Below, piece after piece: positions 1-7,227 of a stretch of 16,785 nucleotides of DNA; position 1 is the first letter of the stretch, and each line of letters starts with the position of its first letter. The DNA is taken from contig DQGR01000026.1 in NCBI GenBank assembly GCA_003524845.1, positions 1 through 16,785 on the forward strand. The letters run 5' to 3'. A model generated the notes under the pieces. The model was given only the letters and a program-made list of their open reading frames with translations. It ran no database searches and was not told where the DNA came from. The position numbers and the translations under genes are program-made. The stretch is from Patescibacteria group bacterium (lineage in GTDB: Bacteria > Patescibacteriota > Microgenomatia > UBA10105).

Positions 1-5
1 GGGGG

Positions 6-30
6 TACACTTCGGCAAGCTCAATGCAAG
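6..30. repeat. Dispersed-repeat-like sequence at window edge
   Basis: The stretch reads as a variant of the palindromic intergenic motif related to CACTTCGACAAGCTCAGTGC, which recurs in many bacterial genomes. Only one copy is visible here and it carries substitutions, so calling it a dispersed repeat rests on memory of the motif, not on copies in this window. It lies right at the window edge, upstream of the first gene, where assemblies often break at repeats. Confidence 0.35.
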
Positions 31-55
31 CTAAAATGTGTTATATGCTCGAAAT

Positions 56-481
56 ATGATTGTAATCTCTGAAACTTCCGCGGTTAAACCGGAAACCCGA
101 ACCCCGCACTTTTACCAATATCTAGAAAATTCAGGAAAGAGTTCGTCTGAAATTGATGAAATAAGGAAGACTATTCAATTAATGCCTAACGATACAATGA
201 CTGATTACTTTATTCATGACGCGAGAAACGCTTTGGGAAACTTCATCATGGGGTTTGCTATCGAAATAAATTTCACACCTGATCATTTTGCTCAAGGACG
301 CGAAAGATTATTAAAAATAAGAGAGGACTTGGACTGGTTTATTCAACCTGGAAACTTAAATAAAGATACGATCGAGGCATTTTTGAATGATGCTGAAAAT
401 CACGAAGAGTGGAACAAATCCGTGATAGAAAACCTCTATCAGAAATTTTGCATGTTAATTCAACCACCGATAGAATCCTAA
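56..481 (+). CDS. Small uncharacterised protein with a histidine-kinase-like H-box
   Basis: A 141-residue acidic, soluble protein with no signal peptide or membrane segment; I do not recognise the family. Its best-conserved-looking stretch is FIHDARNALGNFI (His54 in HDARNAL), which resembles the H-box of histidine-kinase dimerisation domains (typically HDxRNPL). A predicted helical segment with LLKIREDLDWF follows, as a second dimerisation helix would. There is no ATP-binding domain, so it is not a complete kinase; it could be a stand-alone phosphotransfer or dimerisation module, or the match may be chance. The ATG at 56 is preferred over an in-frame GTG at 38; neither has a Shine-Dalgarno sequence. 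A TATGCT at 43-48 could be a -10, which would make the message nearly leaderless. The next gene is co-directional, 105 bases after the stop. Confidence 0.6.
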   Translation: MIVISETSAVKPETRTPHFYQYLENSGKSSSEIDEIRKTIQLMPNDTMTDYFIHDARNALGNFIMGFAIEINFTPDHFAQGRERLLKIREDLDWFIQPGNLNKDTIEAFLNDAENHEEWNKSVIENLYQKFCMLIQPPIES

Positions 482-574
482 ACGATTTCAAGCGTACTCA
501 AGCGCAGCCGAAAAACTTCCAGCAGGGTGTATTTATGCTTATTTACCTGTTTTCTTCAATCAAGCGGGGTATTG

Positions 575-580
575 TATAAT
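575..580 (+). promoter_or_regulatory. Perfect -10 box just upstream of the RibD-like gene
   Basis: TATAAT ends six bases before the ATG at 587. A start about seven bases downstream would fall on or beside the A of that ATG, giving a leaderless message. The upstream -35 region (TTCTTC around 552-557) is poor, so the promoter call rests on the -10 alone. Confidence 0.4.
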
Positions 581-586
581 CAGCTC

Positions 587-1324
587 ATGGCTTCCAAAAA
601 ACTACCAACTGTCAGTTGCCTAATGATGTCTACTATCGAAGGAAGGATTGGCAGTGGCGTTCCTGGAGTGGATGTTGTTGACGACTACCTCGATGTATAC
701 CGTGAAGTGGATAATGCAGTCGCAGGTAAAATTGACATTAAGGGAAACGCGTGGGTATGTGGACGGGTAACTTCTCAACTTTATTTTGCCGAAGGGACAA
801 ATACGCCACTATCAGCTTCCACAAAAACACTTGAGAATGGAGACTATGTTACCGATACCGAAAGTGGCCGCTATTTTATCACTACAGACACTAAAGGAAT
901 CCTCCGGTGGAAAACTAATTCCATCAGCTTTTACCCTGAACACGGAAATTTACATTTAATCATTATCGTGAATACTACTACTCCAAAAGAATACTTCGTC
1001 TATCTTCGGGAAAAAGGGATTTCTTATTTAGTTGATGAAAACGAAAGGATCGACTTTGCAAACGTATTAGCGAAACTGCATGAAGATTTCCAGATAACCA
1101 AAATATTACTTGAGGGCGGCGGAAAGATTAATGGGTCGTTCATGAAGGCAGGACTTATCGATGAAATTTATCTTCTGGTTATTCCGAAGGTATTAAACAA
1201 AACTGATGCGCCCTCACTTTTTGATAACGATGTAAATACAGAAGTTGCGCTCACCTACTATGATCTTCTTGACACAAAACCCATGGCTCGCGGAAGCGTT
1301 TTACTTCATTATAAGAAGAAATAG
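587..1324 (+). CDS. RibD C-terminal / dihydrofolate reductase-like NADPH reductase
   Basis: A 245-residue cytoplasmic protein of the RibD C-terminal/DHFR-like family. These are NAD(P)H-dependent reductases that include the reductase half of riboflavin biosynthesis. The N-terminal strand PTVSCLMMSTIEGRIGSG matches the family's conserved opening. The C-terminal stretch ILLEGGGKINGSFMKAGLIDE followed by YLLVIPKVL matches the Gly-rich nucleotide-binding loop and final strand. There is no deaminase domain, so it is not bifunctional RibD, and no other riboflavin gene is nearby; the substrate cannot be told. A start at 527 would add 20 residues, but it lacks a ribosome-binding site and would place the TATAAT at 575-580 inside the gene, so the ATG at 587 is chosen. 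It converges on the next gene with a two-base gap and no clear terminator hairpin. Confidence 0.8.
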   Translation: MASKKLPTVSCLMMSTIEGRIGSGVPGVDVVDDYLDVYREVDNAVAGKIDIKGNAWVCGRVTSQLYFAEGTNTPLSASTKTLENGDYVTDTESGRYFITTDTKGILRWKTNSISFYPEHGNLHLIIIVNTTTPKEYFVYLREKGISYLVDENERIDFANVLAKLHEDFQITKILLEGGGKINGSFMKAGLIDEIYLLVIPKVLNKTDAPSLFDNDVNTEVALTYYDLLDTKPMARGSVLLHYKKK

Positions 1325-1326
1325 AA

Positions 1327-1677
1327 TTAATACTGCAGTAAATTTTGGGTTTGCTTATAGACTTGTTCGTTAACCGTATTTATAAGACTCACGGAGATTT
1401 GCGCAATCACTACCAGTTCAATAATAGTAATGATGACTGCAGCCAAACCGATAATCTTTGACTTAGTATCAGCTTGCCGCAAGTAGCGCCAGGCCCAGAT
1501 AATTCCCAAGGGCGGGAGTAAAGCGCTGCCAATATACAGCATAAGTTGGGCTCCGATTGCAGTGTCAGGCGGTTTGGCCTTGAGATTGGTACCGCAGTTA
1601 CGGCAAAAAAAATCAGTAGACTCAACTGCCTGATGGCATTTTGGGCAAACTGGTGCAGGGACTGGGATTACGTCCAT
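1327..1677 (-). CDS. Zinc-ribbon membrane protein
   Basis: A 116-residue protein with an N-terminal zinc ribbon (Cys11-x2-Cys14 and Cys25-x2-Cys28, in CPKC and CRNC), then two predicted membrane segments at about 43-62 and 73-93, and a short polar tail. This layout is common in small bacterial membrane proteins of unknown role; the ribbon would sit on the cytoplasmic side as an adaptor or sensor. It begins four bases after the stop of the ferric-reductase-like gene and is probably co-transcribed and translationally coupled with it, so the two may act together at the membrane. No specific function can be assigned. Confidence 0.75.
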   Translation of the reverse strand: MDVIPVPAPVCPKCHQAVESTDFFCRNCGTNLKAKPPDTAIGAQLMLYIGSALLPPLGIIWAWRYLRQADTKSKIIGLAAVIITIIELVVIAQISVSLINTVNEQVYKQTQNLLQY

Positions 1678-1681
1678 AATT

Positions 1682-2737
1682 TTATTTCCACTGGCACAAA
1701 CTGCTTTGGCAGCCGCAGGTGAGCTTTAATTCGAGTGGCGTCGGGGCATCAGGAACAATACAAATGCTATAGCTATTTTGTTCATAATCACCTACTCCCT
1801 GGCAAATTTCTGCGTTACAGCCGCTGATTTTACAATCAGTGTCAGTATTGCATTCAGAAAACGTCGAGCTACCAAAATATGAAGGTGAACTTTCATTTAT
1901 ATTTAACTCATAGGGTTGTGCTGCCCGCCGGCCATCCGGGGTGACGCAACTTGGCGGATAGGTTTTTTCAATAACGCTGCCGGTTATTTTATTACACGCC
2001 TCCCACGTGAGCGTATCTCGTGTGCGCACCGGAGATCGGACAGAAATAAAACTGCCAACAATTATTACCAGCAACAATACAAATGAAAGTCCCACCAAGA
2101 GGCGTGTCCGGGCACGGTCCAGCTGATCATAGAGCCGCACTACCAGTACAAAAACAACGAATACAAAAAGTAACAGGCTTGCAGGCGGCAAATGCGCTCG
2201 TGCAAGTTCCTGGGTTTCGTTTTGCTGCAACCAGGAAAACCAACCCTTGTACTTTAAGAGTATGAAATGAATAACTCCAAATACACCAATAAGCCTGACC
2301 CCGATATTTTGCAAATGCCACCACAGCCGGCGGTCAAGCAGTTGAATCAATTTCTCAAATGAAAATAGAAATAGGACGGCTAGAACACAAACACTCAATA
2401 ATCCAAATAGAAACGGAACATTGGTAAGCGTAAACCGGTCACGGGGAAACAGAAAAAAGTAGGAAAGAATTGCGTGTGTGAGGCCAAATAAAAACGCCAA
2501 CCGTCCCCAACCCTTACGGTATTTCAATAACACCGAATAAGTAGCGTAGATGCGCGACAGCGGTCCAATTAACAACACAATACCAACCAACAGTATGGTA
2601 ACGAGTGCAGCCATCTTATTGAAGATTAGTAGGTCAAAGAAACCCTGGCGCCAAAATAGATACCACGAAGTCAAAACAGCTATGATTAGTGAGGAAATAA
2701 TCGCGATAGTGTATTCATATTTGTCAAGTCGGTTCAT
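1682..2737 (-). CDS. Ferric-reductase-like membrane protein with eight-cysteine C-terminal cluster
   Basis: A 351-residue integral membrane protein. About seven hydrophobic segments span residues 9-235. The core resembles the ferric reductase-like transmembrane (MsrQ/YedZ/Fre) domain, with three candidate haem-ligand histidines: His88 (LTHAI), His141 (WWHLQ) and His157 (VIHFI). After the last membrane segment comes a module WEACNK...YPPSCVTPDGR (about 246-270), a pattern familiar from CPR exported proteins. A tail with exactly eight cysteines follows (Cys296, 302, 307, 312, 326, 341, 343, 348), matching the 'eight-cysteine-cluster' type. Function is inferred as transmembrane electron transfer with a disulphide-rich, presumably extracytoplasmic tail; no NAD(P)H/FAD domain is present. 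A TTG start at 2755 would add six residues, but the ATG at 2737 is preferred. Divergent from the serine hydrolase gene. Confidence 0.7.
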   Translation of the reverse strand: MNRLDKYEYTIAIISSLIIAVLTSWYLFWRQGFFDLLIFNKMAALVTILLVGIVLLIGPLSRIYATYSVLLKYRKGWGRLAFLFGLTHAILSYFFLFPRDRFTLTNVPFLFGLLSVCVLAVLFLFSFEKLIQLLDRRLWWHLQNIGVRLIGVFGVIHFILLKYKGWFSWLQQNETQELARAHLPPASLLLFVFVVFVLVVRLYDQLDRARTRLLVGLSFVLLLVIIVGSFISVRSPVRTRDTLTWEACNKITGSVIEKTYPPSCVTPDGRRAAQPYELNINESSPSYFGSSTFSECNTDTDCKISGCNAEICQGVGDYEQNSYSICIVPDAPTPLELKLTCGCQSSLCQWK

Positions 2738-2750
2738 AATTAAAACTCGC

Positions 2751-2761
2751 GTCAAGTTGAC
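2751..2761. promoter_or_regulatory. Small palindrome in the divergent promoter region
   Basis: GTCAA-G-TTGAC is a perfect palindrome (five-base arms, one-base centre). It overlaps the -35 of the rightward promoter and lies 14 bases outside the leftward ATG. It could be an operator serving both divergent genes, but the arms are short and partly explained by the TTGACA itself. Confidence 0.2.
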
Positions 2762-2784
2762 AAGGTACGCTCAAATCAGCAGAA
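2757..2784 (+). promoter_or_regulatory. Sigma-70-like promoter of the serine hydrolase gene
   Basis: A perfect -35 TTGACA (2757-2762), a 16-base spacer and a -10 CAGAAT (2779-2784, four of six matches). Transcription would start around 2790-2791, only three or four bases before the ATG at 2794, implying an almost leaderless message. Confidence 0.5.
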
Positions 2785-2793
2785 TAAACGCAC

Positions 2794-3744
2794 ATGAATA
2801 ACCGAAATTTCAGTTTCAACCGCCGGCGACCGTTTCCGACGCTTATTATCCTCGGGCTGACGGTAATTCTGGTGATCTGGCTTGCCGGACGCGTATTTCG
2901 CAACCAGGCAACCCGGATTATTTCGCCACTTGCAGAAACTATTGAAAAAAAATTCCAGAATAAACCCGTCTCAGCTACCTCGTCCCCGCAACTCAAAAAC
3001 CCGTCCCAACTTATCGTACAGATAAGAAATTTACTTGTCAAAGAAAACGGTTCGTACTCTGTCTACCTCTACGACCTGACGAGCAACCAGGGCTACGGCA
3101 TCAACGAAACCGGCATTTTTACCGCCGCTTCAGTCAATAAGATACCAATTCTTGCCGCAATCTATTTTGAAGCTGAGCGCGGAGCACTCGACCTCGATGA
3201 ACGTATTACTCTGCAACAGAACGATATTCAGGATTATGGCACCGGCAGCCTGCGCTACGACGGTATAGGCAAAGTGTATTCACTCAAAACTCTGGCGCAA
3301 CTGATGATCGAAAAAAGCGACAATACGGCGGCTTTTGTGTTATCAAAAATTGTCGGGCTCAAGCGGATACAGGAACTGGTGGAAAACTGGGGACTGACGC
3401 AAACCGATATGTTAGAAAATAAAACGTCAAACAAAGATATAGCTATGCTCATGACCAAAATGTACAAAAACCAGATTGCAAATCAAGCCCGCACGTTGGA
3501 AATGGTCGGATTTATGGATGACAGCGATTTTGAAAACCGGTTGCCGGCACAACTCCCCGAAGAAGTCGTTGTCTACCACAAAATTGGCACCGAAGTCGGT
3601 AATATTCATGATGTCGGCATTTTTGCGCTTGCCAACCATCCCTACTATTTGGGAGTCATGAGTAATGACATTTCCGATGAAACACGGGCCGAAACAGTGA
3701 TTGCGGAAATTTCCAAACTCACCTACGCTTTTATGAGTCAATGA
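2794..3744 (+). CDS. Membrane-anchored SxxK serine hydrolase (beta-lactamase/PBP fold)
   Basis: A 316-residue protein with a basic N-terminus and one membrane segment (about 16-32), so the catalytic domain is predicted outside the membrane. The active-site motifs of the penicillin-recognising fold are all present: Ser113-Val-Asn-Lys116 (SxxK), Ser175-Asp-Asn177 (SDN) and Lys263-Ile-Gly-Thr266 (KTG variant). Class A beta-lactamase-like proteins (Beta-lactamase2) are the closest type. The omega-loop region around 200-215 (TDMLENKTSNKD) shows no clear ExxLN deacylating glutamate. A cell-wall peptidase or carboxypeptidase role is therefore as likely as antibiotic hydrolysis. It has its own TTGACA promoter and is divergent from the ferric-reductase-like gene. 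The stop is TGA, supporting the standard code. Lon converges on it 85 bases downstream. Confidence 0.82.
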   Translation: MNNRNFSFNRRRPFPTLIILGLTVILVIWLAGRVFRNQATRIISPLAETIEKKFQNKPVSATSSPQLKNPSQLIVQIRNLLVKENGSYSVYLYDLTSNQGYGINETGIFTAASVNKIPILAAIYFEAERGALDLDERITLQQNDIQDYGTGSLRYDGIGKVYSLKTLAQLMIEKSDNTAAFVLSKIVGLKRIQELVENWGLTQTDMLENKTSNKDIAMLMTKMYKNQIANQARTLEMVGFMDDSDFENRLPAQLPEEVVVYHKIGTEVGNIHDVGIFALANHPYYLGVMSNDISDETRAETVIAEISKLTYAFMSQ

Positions 3745-3829
3745 AGACTCCCCAGCCAAAATACCCTAGAAAAAACTTTCATGCATCACTACACTTAAAG
3801 TGGGGGCTTTCTGGTACTGGGGTGACGGT

Positions 3830-6280
3830 TTACGCCTGCAGCGGTGGAGTGACTGGACGCAGTGTTCGGAGTGGTTTGATCTGCGGCAGAGGTCGCGCAA
3901 GCGCTATTTTTAACACCTCGCCAACATCATCGACAAATATAAACTCCAGGTCGTCAAGAACGTACTTCGGAATATCCTCCAGGTCTTTTTTGTTGTTTTT
4001 CGGCAGGATAATGGTCTTTAACCGGGCCCGATGCGCGGCAATGACTTTTTCCTTGACCCCGCCAATTTCCAGAACCCGTCCCCGCAAAGTGACTTCTCCG
4101 GTCATACCGACAAACCGTTTGACCGGAATTCTGGTGAGCGCCGAAACCAACGCAGTCGTGATTGCGGTTCCAGCACTCGGCCCATCCTTGGGTACGGCAC
4201 CTTCTGGCACATGAACATGTACATCAATCTTCTGAAAGAATTTTTCTGGAAGCGAGAAGACCTGCCAGTGACTACGTACATAGGAAAGCGCTGCCTGACA
4301 GGATTCTTTCATGACTTCACCCAGGTGTCCAGTCAGAATCAGTTGACCTTTGCCCGGAACCAGGGCCACTTCGATAAATAATATGTCGCCACCTGCTTCT
4401 GTCCAGGCAAGTCCGGTCGACATACCAGTCTCATCTTTTTTCTCAATCAGGGAAGAGGTGAATTTTGCCGGGCCCAGATACTTTTGCAAATCCTTAGCGG
4501 CAACCACAAACCGATCCTTTTTACCCTCAACCACTTTTTTGGCAATTTTACGAAACACCGCGGAAATTTCCCGTTCCAGACTTCTGACTCCGGCTTCCCG
4601 CGTGTAGCGACGAATGATGTTTTTAATCGCATCGTCAGTCAGGCGGGCTTGCTCGTTTGCCAAACCGTTATTTTCCATTTGTTTGTTAGTAATAAATCCA
4701 CGGGCGATATGAAACTTCTCATCTTCCGTGTAACCGGGGAAATGGATAATTTCCAGTCTATCTCTCAAGGCCGGTGGAATCGTATCCAGCACATTACAGG
4801 TAGTAATAAAAAAGACATGCGACAAATCAAACGACACCTCGAGGTAGTGATCGGAAAAGGCGTGGTTTTGTTCCGGGTCAAGCGCCTCAAGTAGCGCCGC
4901 AGATGGGTCGCCACGAAAATCAGCGCCAATTTTATCAACCTCATCCATCATAAATACCGGATTGTTGGTTTCCGCCTGCTTAATCGCTTGAATAATTCTG
5001 CCCGGAAGAGCGCCGACATAAGTACGCCTATGGCCGCGGATTTCCGCTTCATCCCGCACCCCACCCAGGGAAATTTTCACAAACTTGCGTCCCAGGGCTT
5101 TGGCTATTGATTTACCCAGAGACGTTTTACCTACACCCGGCGGACCCACGAAGCAAAGAATTGTTGGTAATGATGCTCGTTTGGTCGCAGACTCGGTTTC
5201 AGTCTTCTTATCTGTCTCTTTTTCGGCTTTTTCGTTTGCGATTTCTGCTTTATCGGTCTTTAACTTCATGACCGCCAGGTATTCGAGAATCCGCTCTTTG
5301 ACTTTTTTCAAGCCGTAATGGTCAGTGTCCAGAATTTTTTCAGCTGCAGCAATATCGACTGCGGTTTTACTCGCTTTACTCCAGGGCAACTCAATTAACC
5401 AATCAAGATACGTACGTAAATATGAAGCTTCCGGATTGTAGGAAGACATTTGCGACAGGCGCTTTAATTCCTTACTTGCCTTCTCTTCAACGTCGACCGG
5501 CATTTTGGCTTCGCTGATTTTTTTAGCCAGTTGGGCAAATTCCTTATCCTCTTCCTGCCCGAGTTCCTGTTCGATAGTTTTTAAACGTTCCCGCAAAACC
5601 GATTCACGAATATTTTTATCAAACCGTTCCTGGGTTTTCGATGAAATTTTCCGTTCGAGTTCGAGTACCTTTACTTCATTTGAAAGCAGGGTGTTGACGC
5701 GTTCGAGTCGCTCCTGTACTTTACTCATTTCCAATAACCCCTGTTTGTCATACGGTTTAATTTCCAGAATATTAGCAACCTGGTTAGCCAAATCTCCGGC
5801 CGGCGGCGATGACATGATATTCATGAAAATGAGGAAGTCGATGGATTTACCGATATTGACGGCTTTTCTGAGCTCAGTTAACAGGTGATTACTCAAGGCT
5901 TTGACCTGATCTTCGTTCTCCAGAATATCTGGAATCTCCGAGACATTTCCCAAAAAATAAGGCTCGGTGTTTCCGTACGCATCGATGCGGACACGGCTGA
6001 TGCCCCGAACCAGCGCATTGATTTCGCCTTCATTTTTAAACATGCGTTCAATTACGGCTTTAGTGCCAATTTCAAATAAATCAGTTGGCTTGGGGTTATT
6101 ATTATTGGGGGTTTTTTGCATGACGAGGACCACGTGCCGATTGTAGGAATTTGCAGCTTCAATTGCGGCAACCGATCGCTGCCGGCCAAAAGTGAGGACT
6201 ACTTCAGTTCCAGGAAATACAACTCCGTCGCGAATCGGAATTATGGGTAACTGTTCTTTTAAATCTAGTACATCTGCCAT
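3830..6280 (-). CDS. lon: ATP-dependent protease Lon (LonA type)
   Basis: An 816-residue cytoplasmic AAA+ protease that degrades misfolded and regulatory proteins. The N-terminal substrate domain opens with LPIIPIRDGVVFPGTEV, followed by a long helical region (about 190-330). The ATPase has Walker A GPPGVGKT (379-386) and Walker B VFMMDEVDK. The protease domain has catalytic Ser702 in PKDGPSAG and Lys745 in GGVKEK, 43 residues apart as in E. coli Lon. Between EYLAV and Walker A there is a Lys/Glu/Thr-rich insertion (about 341-370), some 26 residues longer than in E. coli. The ATG at 6280 is chosen. The in-frame TTG at 6292 lies inside the CIRCE operator and the -10, so it would not be transcribed. 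Regulation by HrcA is predicted from the operator upstream. Monocistronic by position; it follows the oxidoreductase genes with an 81-base gap. Confidence 0.97.
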   Translation of the reverse strand: MADVLDLKEQLPIIPIRDGVVFPGTEVVLTFGRQRSVAAIEAANSYNRHVVLVMQKTPNNNNPKPTDLFEIGTKAVIERMFKNEGEINALVRGISRVRIDAYGNTEPYFLGNVSEIPDILENEDQVKALSNHLLTELRKAVNIGKSIDFLIFMNIMSSPPAGDLANQVANILEIKPYDKQGLLEMSKVQERLERVNTLLSNEVKVLELERKISSKTQERFDKNIRESVLRERLKTIEQELGQEEDKEFAQLAKKISEAKMPVDVEEKASKELKRLSQMSSYNPEASYLRTYLDWLIELPWSKASKTAVDIAAAEKILDTDHYGLKKVKERILEYLAVMKLKTDKAEIANEKAEKETDKKTETESATKRASLPTILCFVGPPGVGKTSLGKSIAKALGRKFVKISLGGVRDEAEIRGHRRTYVGALPGRIIQAIKQAETNNPVFMMDEVDKIGADFRGDPSAALLEALDPEQNHAFSDHYLEVSFDLSHVFFITTCNVLDTIPPALRDRLEIIHFPGYTEDEKFHIARGFITNKQMENNGLANEQARLTDDAIKNIIRRYTREAGVRSLEREISAVFRKIAKKVVEGKKDRFVVAAKDLQKYLGPAKFTSSLIEKKDETGMSTGLAWTEAGGDILFIEVALVPGKGQLILTGHLGEVMKESCQAALSYVRSHWQVFSLPEKFFQKIDVHVHVPEGAVPKDGPSAGTAITTALVSALTRIPVKRFVGMTGEVTLRGRVLEIGGVKEKVIAAHRARLKTIILPKNNKKDLEDIPKYVLDDLEFIFVDDVGEVLKIALARPLPQIKPLRTLRPVTPPLQA

Positions 6281-6285
6281 ACTTT

Positions 6286-6312
6286 TTAGCAATCTATCAT
6301 ATTAAGTGCTAA
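6286..6312. promoter_or_regulatory. CIRCE element (HrcA operator) at the lon promoter
   Basis: The sequence is TTAGCAATC, nine bases, AAGTGCTAA. The CIRCE consensus is TTAGCACTC-N9-GAGTGCTAA, so 16 of 18 arm positions match and the spacer is exactly nine. It overlaps the predicted -10 and the spacer of the lon promoter and ends five bases before the ATG, the expected place for a repressor site. No hrcA, groEL or dnaK gene is in the window. Confidence 0.85.
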
Positions 6313-6320
6313 CTTGTCAA
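6291..6320 (-). promoter_or_regulatory. lon promoter
   Basis: On the minus strand, a perfect TTGACA (6315-6320), an 18-base spacer and TAGATT (6291-6296, four of six). Initiation would fall about 6284-6285, leaving a leader of roughly five bases before the ATG at 6280. The CIRCE lies across the -10 and most of the spacer. Confidence 0.6.
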
Positions 6321-6361
6321 CCATTAATTCTACTTCATCTGAAATTTACCGGAAGAGAAGT

Positions 6362-7216
6362 TTAAACGAACTTTTCCATCAGCGTCTGAAGATTTTTCGG
6401 TGGCAAATCTTGCTCAACCAGTGGCACTTCATTTAATTGCGGCGTCTGCGCTTCATAGGTAGGTTTTTCTATTTTATAGAAAACGCCGGTCGGGACTTTG
6501 GGTCCCCATTCAAGCGCTTTTTCAAATGCTTTGGCGCGACTGGTCACGTCATGCGAACTATCTAATGGATAAATGTGTTCGCGGTACCATTGATAGGTGT
6601 TAACGTGATTGAAAGTCACGCACGGTTGCAGTACATCGATAAATGCAAAACCCGGATGGTTAAAACCTTGCACTATGAGTTTAGCAAGTCCGGGAATGTC
6701 GCCGGCAAAGCCGCGCGCAACAAAAGTGGCTCCAGCAGCGAGAGCTATGGCGACCGGATTAATCGCTTCTTCCAAAACTCCGGCGGGCGTGGATTTGGTT
6801 TTAAAGCCTTTTTGCGCCGTGGGTGCAGTCTGACCAGTAGTCAGACCATAGACCTGATTGTCATGCACAATCATGGTGGCCTGGACATTGCGGCGGGCAA
6901 TGTGTACCAGATGATTGGTCCCTTCACCAAACGTATCGCCATCACCGGCAACAATTATTACCGGCAGTTTATGGTTGGCGAGGCGAATTCCCTGGGCTAC
7001 CGCAATCGGCCGGCCGTGGAGTGTTTCAATGGCGTAGGATTTGAGAAAATTTACCATGTGTCCGTGACAGCCGATCCCATAAACCGTGCAAAAATCAGCT
7101 GGTCCCCAGCCTTTTTCAAGCAGAGCATTTTTAAGTGCGCCCCAAATGCCAAAATCTCCGCAACCCGGACACCAGTTTGGCATAAACGCAGTTTTAAAAT
7201 CAGCAATTGTCGACAT
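6362..7216 (-). CDS. korB: 2-oxoacid:ferredoxin oxidoreductase, beta subunit
   Basis: A 284-residue thiamine-diphosphate-binding subunit of the 2-oxoacid:ferredoxin oxidoreductase family, which converts a 2-oxoacid plus CoA to acyl-CoA and CO2 while reducing ferredoxin. The TPP/Mg motif is visible as Gly91-Asp-Gly-Asp94 through Asn120 (HDNQVYGLTTGQ). Four cysteines positioned for the proximal [4Fe-4S] cluster are present: Cys16 and Cys19 (WCPGCG), Cys50 (GIGCHGH) and Cys199 (LQPC). Substrate specificity (2-oxoglutarate, pyruvate or branched-chain) cannot be fixed from sequence alone, so the symbol is by best resemblance. It lies 77 bases downstream of the alpha subunit gene, separated from it by a palindromic repeat, and is the last gene of the co-directional run. 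Confidence 0.9.
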   Translation of the reverse strand: MSTIADFKTAFMPNWCPGCGDFGIWGALKNALLEKGWGPADFCTVYGIGCHGHMVNFLKSYAIETLHGRPIAVAQGIRLANHKLPVIIVAGDGDTFGEGTNHLVHIARRNVQATMIVHDNQVYGLTTGQTAPTAQKGFKTKSTPAGVLEEAINPVAIALAAGATFVARGFAGDIPGLAKLIVQGFNHPGFAFIDVLQPCVTFNHVNTYQWYREHIYPLDSSHDVTSRAKAFEKALEWGPKVPTGVFYKIEKPTYEAQTPQLNEVPLVEQDLPPKNLQTLMEKFV

Positions 7217-7227
7217 ACGTTTTTTCT

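Noticed and set aside
3742..3744. Alternative genetic code with TGA as Gly or Trp (as in some CPR lineages)
   Set aside because: TGA ends the hydrolase, sufU and ferredoxin frames at the expected family lengths, so the standard code applies.
3750..3822. CCCCAG and CTGGGG inverted pair, and a CACTTAAAGTG palindrome, between the hydrolase and lon as a terminator
   Set aside because: The first pair is about 60 bases apart and the second has a one-base centre with no U-run; neither makes a convincing intrinsic terminator.
3741..4214. Long open frame on the plus strand opposite the 3' end of lon
   Set aside because: It lies antisense to the conserved protease domain, has low-complexity Ser/Arg-rich content and no recognisable motif; a shadow of lon.
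6281..6292. TTG start for lon adding four residues
   Set aside because: It falls within the -10 and the CIRCE arm, so it would lie upstream of the predicted transcription start.
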